From: Bacillota bacterium
Lineage (GTDB): Bacteria > Bacillota > Sulfobacillia > JAJZYS01 > JAJYTV01
DNA: 60,277 bases
NCBI GenBank assembly: GCA_021847575.1
Contig: JAJZQO010000008.1
Coordinates: 1 to 60,277, forward strand
Direction of reading: 5' to 3'
Position numbers and translations under genes: made by a program. This document shows positions 54,122 to 60,277 of the stretch, one piece after another. The notes under the pieces are model-generated. The model had not been told where the DNA came from. It made no database searches and saw only the letters and a program-made list of their open reading frames with translations. Positions within the stretch are counted from its first letter, which is position 1; each line of letters begins with the position of its first letter.

Positions 54122-55873
54122 GTGCGCCGCGAAATATTGGTGAACGTCGAGCCCCTCGAGACGCGTGCGGCGATCCTCGAGGACGGAGAGCTCGTCGAAC
54201 TCATGGTGGAGCGTCCGATCCAGCAGCGTGCGGTAGGGAACATCTACAAGGGCCGCGTCGAAAACGTCCTGCCGGGCATGGAGGCCGCTTTCGTCGCGAT
54301 CGGCCTCGAGAAGAACGCGTTCCTGCATGTGGGGGACGCCGGTGCCCTCTACGACGAGGAGGACGGCGTCGAGGAGCAGAAGGCCAAGCGGTTCGTCAAC
54401 ATCGACGACGTGGTGCGGCCCAAGCAGGAGATCATGGTGCAGGTCGTCAAGGAGGCGATCGGCACGAAGGGCGCCCGGGTCACGGGCAACATCAGCCTGC
54501 CTGGACGCTACGTCGTGCTGACGCCCACAAACGACTTCATTGGCGTCTCGCGCCGCATCTCGGACGACAAGGAGCGGGCCCGGCTCAAGGCCTGGGCCGA
54601 GGCAGCCAAGCCGGAAGGCGCCGGCGTGATCGTGCGCACGGTGGCCGAGGGCAGGCCGGAGCCCGAACTGCAGCAGGACATGGACTTCCTCGCAAGGCTC
54701 TGGCAGCGCATCCAGCGCCGGGCCCAGGTGATGACGGCGCCAGCCCTGCTGCACAAGGATCTCGGCCTCACGTTCCGCATCGTGCGCGACATGCTGACCG
54801 ATGAGGTGCAGCACGTCTGGATCGACAACAAGGAGGAGTACGACCGCGTTGTCGAGCTCGCCGACACGATGTCGCCCGAGTTGAGGCGGCACATCCGGCT
54901 CTGGTCCGCGGGCCAAGCCAGCCTGTTCGACGCGTTCAACCTCGAGCCGGAGATCGAGAACGCCATCCGGCGCAAGGTCTGGCTGCACTGCGGCGGCTAC
55001 CTGGTGATCGACCAGACCGAGGCGCTCACGGTCATCGACGTCAACACGGGAAAGTTCGTCGGCAACCGCAACCTCCAGGAGACGGTGGTGCGCACGAATC
55101 TCGAGGCGGCGGAGGAGATCGCCCGGCAGATCCGCCTGCGCGATCTCGCCGGCATCATCGTCGTCGACTTCATCGACATGGACCGCCACGAGGACAGGCA
55201 AAAGGTGCTGTCGACGCTGGAGGAGATGGTCCGGCGCGACCGCACGAAGGTGCACGTGCTCGGGCTGACGCAGCTCGGCCTCGTCGAGATGACGCGCAAG
55301 AAGGTCGGCCACGGCCTCGAGGGCATGCTGCTGCGCACCTGCCCGGACTGCGAGGGCCGCGGTCGCGTGCTGTCGGAGGAGACGATGGCGCAGAAGGTGC
55401 GACGCGAGGTGCGCACGCTCCTGCGCCGCGAGAACCAGGAGGCTGTGCTCGTCGAGGTCAACCCGGCCGTCGCGGCCCTGCTGATCGGCACCGGCGGCGC
55501 GCACCTGAGGGACTTCGAGAAGGAGATCGGCCGCACCGTCCACGTGCGCGGCGCGGAGGACCTGCGCATCGAGACGATGCGCGTCAAGGCGGTCGGCAGC
55601 CGCGAGGAGATCGAGCGGTTGGCCCGACCGGTCCAGCCGGGCCAGGAAATCGAGATCCGTATCGAGGAGCCCCACCAGAGCAATCCGGAGGACGGCATCG
55701 CCCGCGTCGAAGGCTATGTCATCGACGTGCAGGGCGGCGGCAGCCTGGTCGGCGAGAAGGTCAAGGTGCATGTGACGGGGGCGTTCCGCACCTTCGCGCG
55801 CGCCAAGCTCGTGGGCCAGCGCCAAGCGCGGCGCACCACGGCGGCCAAGGACGGTGTCGCGCAACCGCGTTGA
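54122..55873 (+). CDS. rng: Ribonuclease G/E family endoribonuclease
   Basis: The 583-residue protein starts with an S1-like domain (RAVGNIYKGRVENVLPGMEAAFV), has the catalytic core with magnesium-binding Asp residues (LTVIDVNTGKFVG; GIIVVDFIDM), a zinc-link CPDCEGRG and a C-terminal TRAM-like extension (EGYVIDVQGGGSLVGEKVKV). It should process rRNA and mRNA. GTG 54122 is the start. Firmicutes rng genes commonly lie just before rplU, as here. It lacks the long RNase E scaffold. Confidence 0.93.
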   Translation: MRREILVNVEPLETRAAILEDGELVELMVERPIQQRAVGNIYKGRVENVLPGMEAAFVAIGLEKNAFLHVGDAGALYDEEDGVEEQKAKRFVNIDDVVRPKQEIMVQVVKEAIGTKGARVTGNISLPGRYVVLTPTNDFIGVSRRISDDKERARLKAWAEAAKPEGAGVIVRTVAEGRPEPELQQDMDFLARLWQRIQRRAQVMTAPALLHKDLGLTFRIVRDMLTDEVQHVWIDNKEEYDRVVELADTMSPELRRHIRLWSAGQASLFDAFNLEPEIENAIRRKVWLHCGGYLVIDQTEALTVIDVNTGKFVGNRNLQETVVRTNLEAAEEIARQIRLRDLAGIIVVDFIDMDRHEDRQKVLSTLEEMVRRDRTKVHVLGLTQLGLVEMTRKKVGHGLEGMLLRTCPDCEGRGRVLSEETMAQKVRREVRTLLRRENQEAVLVEVNPAVAALLIGTGGAHLRDFEKEIGRTVHVRGAEDLRIETMRVKAVGSREEIERLARPVQPGQEIEIRIEEPHQSNPEDGIARVEGYVIDVQGGGSLVGEKVKVHVTGAFRTFARAKLVGQRQARRTTAAKDGVAQPR

Positions 55874-55898
55874 CGCTTTCGGCGATTGCCCGTAGAAT
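55870..55898 (+). promoter_or_regulatory. Promoter of rplU-prp-rpmA
   Basis: TTGACG (55870-55875, overlapping the rng stop) and TAGAAT (55893-55898) are 17 bp apart. The leader to rplU (about 75 nt) could hold an L21 autoregulatory structure; I could not verify it. Confidence 0.7.
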
Positions 55899-55979
55899 AC
55901 TCATGTTTGCATACCGCACGCAGCCGGTTTTTTGAAAGTCGCGCAAGCGCACCGGCAGCGGCGCGTCGGGAGGCAGAGC

Positions 55980-56291
55980 ATGTACGCAGTTGTGGAGACC
56001 GGCGGCAAGCAGTACCGCATGGCGCCGGGCGACGTGTTGCGCGTCGAGAAGATCGGTGAGCCAGGCGAGGAGATCCTGTTCGAGCAGGTGCTCCTGCTGG
56101 TGCGCGACGACGGCACGGTGGCGGTCGGGAACCCGTTTGTGGACGGCGCGAAGGTCCGGGCCAAGGTGGCCGGCCACGGCAAGGCCCGCAAGATTCTTGT
56201 CTTCAAGTACAAGCCCAAGGTCAACTACCGCCGTCGCTACGGCCATCGTCAGCCGTACGCCGAAGTGCGGGTCGCAGCGATCGAGGGGTGA
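55980..56291 (+). CDS. rplU: 50S ribosomal protein L21
   Basis: The 103-residue protein has the L21 signature [20 protein letters not shown] and ends with [20 protein letters not shown], a typical L21 C-terminus. ATG 55980 follows CGGGAGGC. The stop overlaps the prp start. Confidence 0.97.
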   Translation: MYAVVETGGKQYRMAPGDVLRVEKIGEPGEEILFEQVLLLVRDDGTVAVGNPFVDGAKVRAKVAGHGKARKILVFKYKPKVNYRRRYGHRQPYAEVRVAAIEG

Positions 56292-56608
56292 TCCGGGCCG
56301 AAGTCGGGCGACGCGGCGGGCGCATCGTTCGCCTGCACGTGCACGGTCACGCCGGCACGGCGCCTTACGGCGAGGATCTTGTCTGCGCGGCCGTATCGGC
56401 GGTGGTGCAGACGGCCGCGCTGGGCCTCGCTAGGCTGGACGGGACGGCGGACCCCGCCAGGGTGCGGGACGGCGATCTCCTCTGGCGCGGAGAGAGCGGC
56501 CAGGCCGGGCAGATCATTCTCGAGACGTGCGTCCTGGGCCTTCAAGATATCGCGGCGAGCTATCCGGGGGCGATCGCCCTCGTCGTCAAGGAGGATGAGA
56601 GACCATGA
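56288..56608 (+). CDS. prp: Ribosomal-processing cysteine protease Prp
   Basis: The 106-residue protease removes the N-terminal extension of L27. The catalytic dyad is His21 (HGHAG) and Cys33 ([10 protein letters not shown]). GTG 56288 overlaps the rplU stop and its own stop overlaps the rpmA ATG, so protease and substrate are translationally coupled. Confidence 0.93.
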   Translation: MIRAEVGRRGGRIVRLHVHGHAGTAPYGEDLVCAAVSAVVQTAALGLARLDGTADPARVRDGDLLWRGESGQAGQIILETCVLGLQDIAASYPGAIALVVKEDERP

Positions 56609-56871
56609 ACCTGCAACTCTTCGCGCACAAGAAGGGTGGCGGATCGTCCCGCAACGGGCGCGACTCGCAGCCCAAGCGTCTCGGCGTCAAGGCGTTCGGC
56701 GGGCAGAGCGTTCGCGCCGGAACGATCATCGTCCGCCAGCGCGGTACGCGCGTGCGTCCAGGCGAGAACGTGGGCGTCGGCCGTGACCATACGCTTTACG
56801 CCCTGACGGACGGCGTCGTTGCCTTCGGCACGCGTGGCGACCGTTCCGAGGTTTCGGTGCAGCCGCTCTAA
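56605..56871 (+). CDS. rpmA: 50S ribosomal protein L27
   Basis: The 88-residue protein starts with [20 protein letters not shown]. The MNLQLF extension before AHKK is the Prp cleavage site found in Firmicutes L27. The remainder matches L27 ([32 protein letters not shown]). The start overlaps the prp stop. Confidence 0.97.
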   Translation: MNLQLFAHKKGGGSSRNGRDSQPKRLGVKAFGGQSVRAGTIIVRQRGTRVRPGENVGVGRDHTLYALTDGVVAFGTRGDRSEVSVQPL

Positions 56872-56897
56872 GAGCGGGTCATGCGGCAATTTGAGCG

Positions 56898-56931
56898 GCG
56901 GTCGGCGCCCGCCTTGAAGGGCGCTGACCGC
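56898..56931 (+). terminator. Hairpin between rpmA and the Spo0B-like gene
   Basis: A 13-bp stem with one wobble pair (56898-56910 with 56919-56931) and an 8-nt loop ends two bases before the TTG start of the next gene, so it may terminate rpmA transcripts or hide that ribosome binding site. Confidence 0.5.
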
Positions 56932-56932
56932 C

Positions 56933-57358
56933 TTGGCTTATGAAGGGCCTTCCGAGCATCGGCACCTGTTGCTGCGGGCTGTGCGGGCGGCGCGCCATCG
57001 CACCGCCAACGCGTTGCAGGTGGCCTTTGGCTGGGCACAGCTAGAGGAGCCGCAGAAGGTCCGGGAGAGCCTCGAGCGCATCGTGCGCGAGGAGGCCCTG
57101 CTCTCCGCCCTTGGCCGCTCCGGCGACGAAGGCCAGCAGTACGCCTTCTGGCAGCTGATGGCCGATGCCGAGGAGACGGGGCGCCACCTCGCGTTCTTTG
57201 GCCGGCCTGGCGCGATCGGGCCCGCTGCGCTCGGCGAGCTGCTGCCGCAGCTCGCGGCCGCGCTTCAGGCCGGGCGGACAGACGCCCTCGCGGTCACCTG
57301 CGGCGAGGACGGTATCACGTTGTCCTGGCCGGAGGAGGACCAAGATGTTCGTCGATGA
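56933..57358 (+). CDS. Spo0B-like sensor/phosphotransferase domain protein
   Basis: The 141-residue protein begins with a helical hairpin (LLRAVRAARHRTANALQVAFGWAQL) that aligns with the phospho-histidine helix of Bacillus Spo0B (RHDWMNKLQLIKGN), with a His followed by a polar run and Asn. The position just before obg is the place of spo0B. The C-terminal ATP-like domain is short. It may relay phosphate toward Spo0A. TTG 56933 is the start, with GAAGGG 12 nt upstream. The protein is shorter than Bacillus Spo0B (about 190). Confidence 0.65.
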   Translation: MAYEGPSEHRHLLLRAVRAARHRTANALQVAFGWAQLEEPQKVRESLERIVREEALLSALGRSGDEGQQYAFWQLMADAEETGRHLAFFGRPGAIGPAALGELLPQLAAALQAGRTDALAVTCGEDGITLSWPEEDQDVRR

Positions 57359-58604
57359 GGTGAAGGTCTATCTCAGGGCGGGGGACGGGGGCGCAGGCGC
57401 GCTCTCGTTCCGCCGCGAGAAGTATGTGCCGCACGGCGGTCCGGACGGCGGCGACGGCGGCCGCGGCGGCGACGTCATCGTGCGCGTGGCGCCGGGCGAG
57501 ACGACACTCAGCTCGTATCGCGGCCGCCGCCACTACAAAGCCGCGTCCGGCGGCGGCGGTGCGGGAGCCAACCGGCATGGCAGGGACGGCGAGGACGTTG
57601 TGCTCGATGTGCCGCCGGGGACGGTGGTGCGCAGGGAGGACGGCAGTGTCGTCCGCGACCTGCGCGAGGCTGGCGAGACGGTGATCGCGGCGCGCGGCGG
57701 CAGGGGCGGCCGCGGCAACGCGCGCTTCGCCACGGCCCGCGATCGCGCGCCGCGGCTGGCCGAGCGCGGCGAGCCGGGCGAGGAAGGCTGGTTCGTCCTC
57801 GAACTGCGCCTCGTGGCGGACATCGGCCTGCTCGGACTGCCCAACGCCGGCAAGTCGACATTGCTCTCGCGCCTCACCAACGCGCGTCCGAAGGTCGGCG
57901 ACTACCCCTTCACCACCCTAACACCGGAACTCGGCATCCTCGAGCGGGACGGCAAGGGGCTCGTGCTCGCCGACCTGCCGGGGCTGATCGAGGGGGCGCA
58001 CAAGGGGAGAGGCCTCGGCGACGTCTTCCTGCGCCACGCGAGCCGCTGCCGCGCCTTCGTGCACGTGCTCGACGCGAGCGGTGACGAAGCCTTGAAGAAC
58101 TTCCTCGACGTGCGCGAGGAAGTTCGCCTCTACGATCCGGAGCTCGCGGAGCGTCCCTACATCGTCGCCTGCAACAAGCTGGACCTGCCCGACGCGCGCG
58201 AAGCGATGGTTGAGCTGCGGCCGCGGCTCGAAGCCTACGGCCTGCAGGTCTACGCCATTTCCGCCGCGGGTGGCGAGGGGCTTGGCGAGCTCGCCGACGC
58301 CGTCTGGCGTCTCGCGGCGCAGGCGCCGCAGCAGGAGCCGCTGCCTGCGGAGACGAAGGAGCGCCAAGATCCGACTGCGTTCCGCGTCGTCGCGGAGGGC
58401 GATGGCTTCAGAGTTGAGGGAGTCACGGTCGAGCGGCGCGTCGCGATGACCGACCTCGACAACGACCGCGCCGTGCGCAGCCTGCAGCGCTATCTGAAGC
58501 GCAAGGGCGTCGAGGCCGAGCTGAAGCGCGCCGGAGCCCGCACGGGACAGAGCGTGCACATCCGCGAGCACGAATTCGAGTTCGTCGAGGGTGATGACGA
58601 GTAA
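57345..58604 (+). CDS. obg: Obg-family GTPase
   Basis: The 419-residue GTPase has the N-terminal glycine-rich Obg fold (DEVKVYLRAGDGGAGALSFR), G1 GLPNAGKSTLLS (about 164-175), G3 DLPGLIEGAHKGRG, G4 NKLDL and the C-terminal OCT domain (FRVVAEGDGFRVEGVTVER). It functions in 50S assembly and stress or sporulation entry. ATG 57345 overlaps the end of the Spo0B-like gene by 14 bp. Confidence 0.97.
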   Translation: MFVDEVKVYLRAGDGGAGALSFRREKYVPHGGPDGGDGGRGGDVIVRVAPGETTLSSYRGRRHYKAASGGGGAGANRHGRDGEDVVLDVPPGTVVRREDGSVVRDLREAGETVIAARGGRGGRGNARFATARDRAPRLAERGEPGEEGWFVLELRLVADIGLLGLPNAGKSTLLSRLTNARPKVGDYPFTTLTPELGILERDGKGLVLADLPGLIEGAHKGRGLGDVFLRHASRCRAFVHVLDASGDEALKNFLDVREEVRLYDPELAERPYIVACNKLDLPDAREAMVELRPRLEAYGLQVYAISAAGGEGLGELADAVWRLAAQAPQQEPLPAETKERQDPTAFRVVAEGDGFRVEGVTVERRVAMTDLDNDRAVRSLQRYLKRKGVEAELKRAGARTGQSVHIREHEFEFVEGDDE

Positions 58605-58651
58605 CGCGAGAGAAGACGCCCGCGACCCCGCGGGCGGAGGGCCGCAGGGCC

Positions 58652-59302
58652 ATAGGCGTCATGGGCGGCACCTTCGATCCGATCCATTTCGGACACCTGG
58701 TGACGGCCGAGGCTTCACGTGCGGCGTTCGGGCTGGAGGACGTCGTCTTCATTCCCTCGGGTAACCCGCCGCACAAGCTTGAGCGTTCGGTCTCGACGGC
58801 CGAGCACCGCTATCTCATGACGGTGCTCGCTACCTCGACGAACCCCTATTTCCGCGTCTCCCGCGCCGAGATCGACCGCGTCGGACCATCCTACACCGTG
58901 GACACGATCGAGGGGTTGCGCCGCGGCCTGGGTCCCGACACACTGATCTACTTCATCACGGGCGCGGACGCTGTCATGGAGCTCATGACATGGAACCGTC
59001 CCCAGGACATCCTGGTGCAGTGCGAATTGATCGCCGCGACGCGCCCCGGCTACCCGCCCGCCGACATCCAACGGCTGCGGCAGGTCATCCCGCAGGTGTC
59101 CGCAGCGCGCGTGCACACGATCGAAGTGCCCGCGCTGGCCATCTCGTCGAGCGACATCCGGCGGCGCGTGGAAAGCGGCGAGCCGATCAAGTACCTGGTG
59201 CCCGAGACGGTCGAGCAGTACATCCTGAAGAGCGGTCTCTATGTGCGGGCGCACACAGCCGGTGGCAAGGGCCGCGGCCGGCTCGCGGAGATGTGGCTCT
59301 AG
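58652..59302 (+). CDS. nadD: Nicotinate-nucleotide adenylyltransferase
   Basis: The NadD enzyme makes deamido-NAD. It has GGTFDPIHFGHL (nucleotidyltransferase HxGH), VVFIPSGNPPHK, the YTVDTIEGLR block and the ISSSDIRRRV signature near the end. The first strand of the fold (RRAIGVMGG) requires the start before GVMGG. There is no ATG, GTG or TTG upstream of ATG 58661, which is 20 nt from GGAGG. ATA 58652 is 11 nt from it and restores the strand. ATG 58661 (213 residues) is the conservative alternative. Confidence 0.85.
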   Translation: MGVMGGTFDPIHFGHLVTAEASRAAFGLEDVVFIPSGNPPHKLERSVSTAEHRYLMTVLATSTNPYFRVSRAEIDRVGPSYTVDTIEGLRRGLGPDTLIYFITGADAVMELMTWNRPQDILVQCELIAATRPGYPPADIQRLRQVIPQVSAARVHTIEVPALAISSSDIRRRVESGEPIKYLVPETVEQYILKSGLYVRAHTAGGKGRGRLAEMWL

Positions 59303-59328
59303 AAGCTGGCGAGGGGGGGAAGCGGAGA

Positions 59329-59880
59329 GTGGCGGAGATCGACTGGCTGGAGAAGATGCAGTCCACTTTGACGCCGGCGCGCGTCGCCCACAGCCTCGGC
59401 GTGGCCGAAACAGCCGCAGAGCTGGCCGCCCACTATGACGAGGAGCCCAAAAAGGCGCACCTTGCCGGCATCGTCCACGATCTGGCACGCGAGATGCGGC
59501 CTGCGGACATGCTTGCCGAGGCTTTGATGCGCAAACTGCCGATGGAGAGGATCGAACGTCAGGCGCCGGTGCTCCTGCACGGCCCGATCGAGGCGTCGCG
59601 CCTCGCGGAGGATGGGTTGCACGACCCGGACATCCTGCAGGCGGTCCGCCTGCACACGACAGGTGCCCCCGGCATGGGTCGCCTGGCCCAGATCATCTTC
59701 CTCGCCGACGCGATCGAGCCGACGCGCGAGTACCCTGGAGTGGAGGAACTGCGCAGGATCGCGAAGGACGGCCTCAGGGTGGCCGTTGGCGAATGTCTCA
59801 GGATGCAGCTTGTCCACCTGGCCTCGCAGGGCCATCTCATCCATCCGCGCGCCGTGGCGACCTACAACAGCTTCATCTGA
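59329..59880 (+). CDS. yqeK: HD-domain Ap4A hydrolase YqeK
   Basis: The 183-residue protein has the YqeK HD pattern: RVAHSLGVAETAAELA, HLAGIVHDLAREM (HD), LLHGPIEASR, LHTTGAPGMGRLAQI and DAIEPTREYPGVEELR. YqeK proteins hydrolyse diadenosine tetraphosphate symmetrically. GTG 59329 follows GAGGGGGGGA. nadD-yqeK-rsfS is the standard order. Confidence 0.92.
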   Translation: MAEIDWLEKMQSTLTPARVAHSLGVAETAAELAAHYDEEPKKAHLAGIVHDLAREMRPADMLAEALMRKLPMERIERQAPVLLHGPIEASRLAEDGLHDPDILQAVRLHTTGAPGMGRLAQIIFLADAIEPTREYPGVEELRRIAKDGLRVAVGECLRMQLVHLASQGHLIHPRAVATYNSFI

Positions 59881-59900
59881 TCCCAAGGGGGGACGGCGCC

Positions 59901-60239
59901 ATCGAGAGAGAGGACAGTCTGAGGCGCGCCCGGCTCGCTGCGGAAGCCTGCCGGGAGCGCAAGTGCCCCTACGTCGTCGTTCTGGACGTGCGCGGGCATA
60001 CGCCGTTCGTGGACTATTTCGTCATCTGCACGACGCAGAACCGCGTGCAGTCCGAAGCGGTCGTGGATGCCCTCGAGGAGAAGCTCGGCAGCTACCACCA
60101 CCGCGAGGGGCGCGAGGGTGCAGATTGGGTTCTGGCGGACTTCCGGGACATCGCGGTGCACGTCATGCTGCCGGAAGCGCACCGCTTCTACGATCTCGAG
60201 CGCCTCTGGGGCGATGCCCCGCGCCTCGCCGAAGTATAG
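59901..60239 (+). CDS. rsfS: Ribosomal silencing factor RsfS with a probable ATC start
   Basis: The 112-residue protein blocks subunit joining by binding L14. The family pattern is clear (RARLAAEACRERKCPYVVVL; FVDYFVICTTQNRVQSEAVV; DWVLADFRDIAVHVMLPEA). No ATG, GTG or TTG occurs in frame between the yqeK overlap and the first helix. AAGGGGGGA lies 7 nt before ATC 59901, and this gives a family-typical length. CTG 59877 (overlapping the yqeK stop) is an alternative without a ribosome binding site. Confidence 0.85.
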   Translation: MEREDSLRRARLAAEACRERKCPYVVVLDVRGHTPFVDYFVICTTQNRVQSEAVVDALEEKLGSYHHREGREGADWVLADFRDIAVHVMLPEAHRFYDLERLWGDAPRLAEV

Positions 60240-60250
60240 ACGACGCGAGC

Positions 60251-60277
60251 CCCTACCCGCCTTCATGGCGGGCAGGG
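60251..60277 (+). terminator. Hairpin at the window edge
   Basis: An 11-bp stem with one mismatch (60251-60261 with 60267-60277) starts 11 nt after rsfS and runs to the window edge; the U-tract, if any, is outside. Confidence 0.4.

Noticed and set aside
55899-55979. L21 leader autoregulatory RNA before rplU
   Set aside because: The position is right, but I could not confirm the conserved structure by eye, so it is not listed as a feature.

Overview
The window is a GC-rich bacterial chromosome segment of about 60 kb with no plasmid, phage or insertion-sequence signature. The gene content and order point to an endospore-forming, high-GC member of the Bacillota (Firmicutes), in the general style of Symbiobacterium/Thermaerobacter/Limnochordia-type lineages; the exact taxon cannot be read from the sequence. 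The evidence is two blocks colinear with Bacillus/Clostridium chromosomes (tig-clpP-clpX-lonB-lon-engB, and valS-folC-radC-mreBCD-PBP2-minCDE-rodA-spoIVFA-spoIVFB-rng-rplU-prp-rpmA-spo0B-like-obg-nadD-yqeK-rsfS), sporulation-type genes (LonB, SpoVB, SpoIVFA/B, Spo0B-like), T-box leaders, and an L27 with the Firmicutes N-terminal extension next to its processing protease Prp. Start codons are often GTG or TTG.

Region 1 (1-17.3 kb) is mixed metabolism: a Bug/TctC-type periplasmic-style binding protein, an AAC(3)-family acetyltransferase behind a 2-hydroxyacid dehydrogenase, an HTH-membrane protein, three minus-strand tRNAs (Pro, Gly, Arg), an AIM24-like protein, aminopeptidase C, a GRP-type sugar transporter, a class V aminotransferase, aspartokinase and aspartase, a second 2-hydroxyacid dehydrogenase, CysH, a Nudix CoA pyrophosphatase, a HAD phosphatase, an SDR and glutamate racemase. 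A plus-strand cluster of five tRNAs (His, Gln, Lys, Leu, Gly) follows.

Region 2 (17.8-29.2 kb) is the protein quality-control block, interrupted by an acyl-CoA-dehydrogenase-like gene, a proline T-box with proC, and an EamA transporter. Region 3 (29.2-39.2 kb) is accessory: a GNAT acetyltransferase, an operon of a SpoVB-type flippase plus lipoprotein, and a four-gene redox unit. That unit comprises a polytopic 4Fe-4S membrane protein, a ferredoxin-GltD-like flavoprotein with C-terminal membrane segments, a GAF-domain histidine kinase and a NarL/DosR-like regulator. Upstream lies a near-perfect 14-bp palindrome resembling the mycobacterial DosR box, with two degenerate neighbours. This looks like a DosSR-type gas/redox-responsive electron-transfer operon outside Actinobacteria and is the most interesting part of the window.

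Region 4 (39.2-60.3 kb) starts with a valine T-box and valS-folC and runs through the shape/division/sporulation/ribosome cluster. Several genes here and in region 1 (Nudix, DUF2993-like, nadD, rsfS) have no ATG/GTG/TTG at the conserved N-terminus, but do have a strong Shine-Dalgarno sequence in front of CTG, ATA or ATC. This suggests repeated use of near-cognate start codons. MinC lacks its N-terminal domain. All functional calls come from reading the sequence against remembered families; no database search was run.
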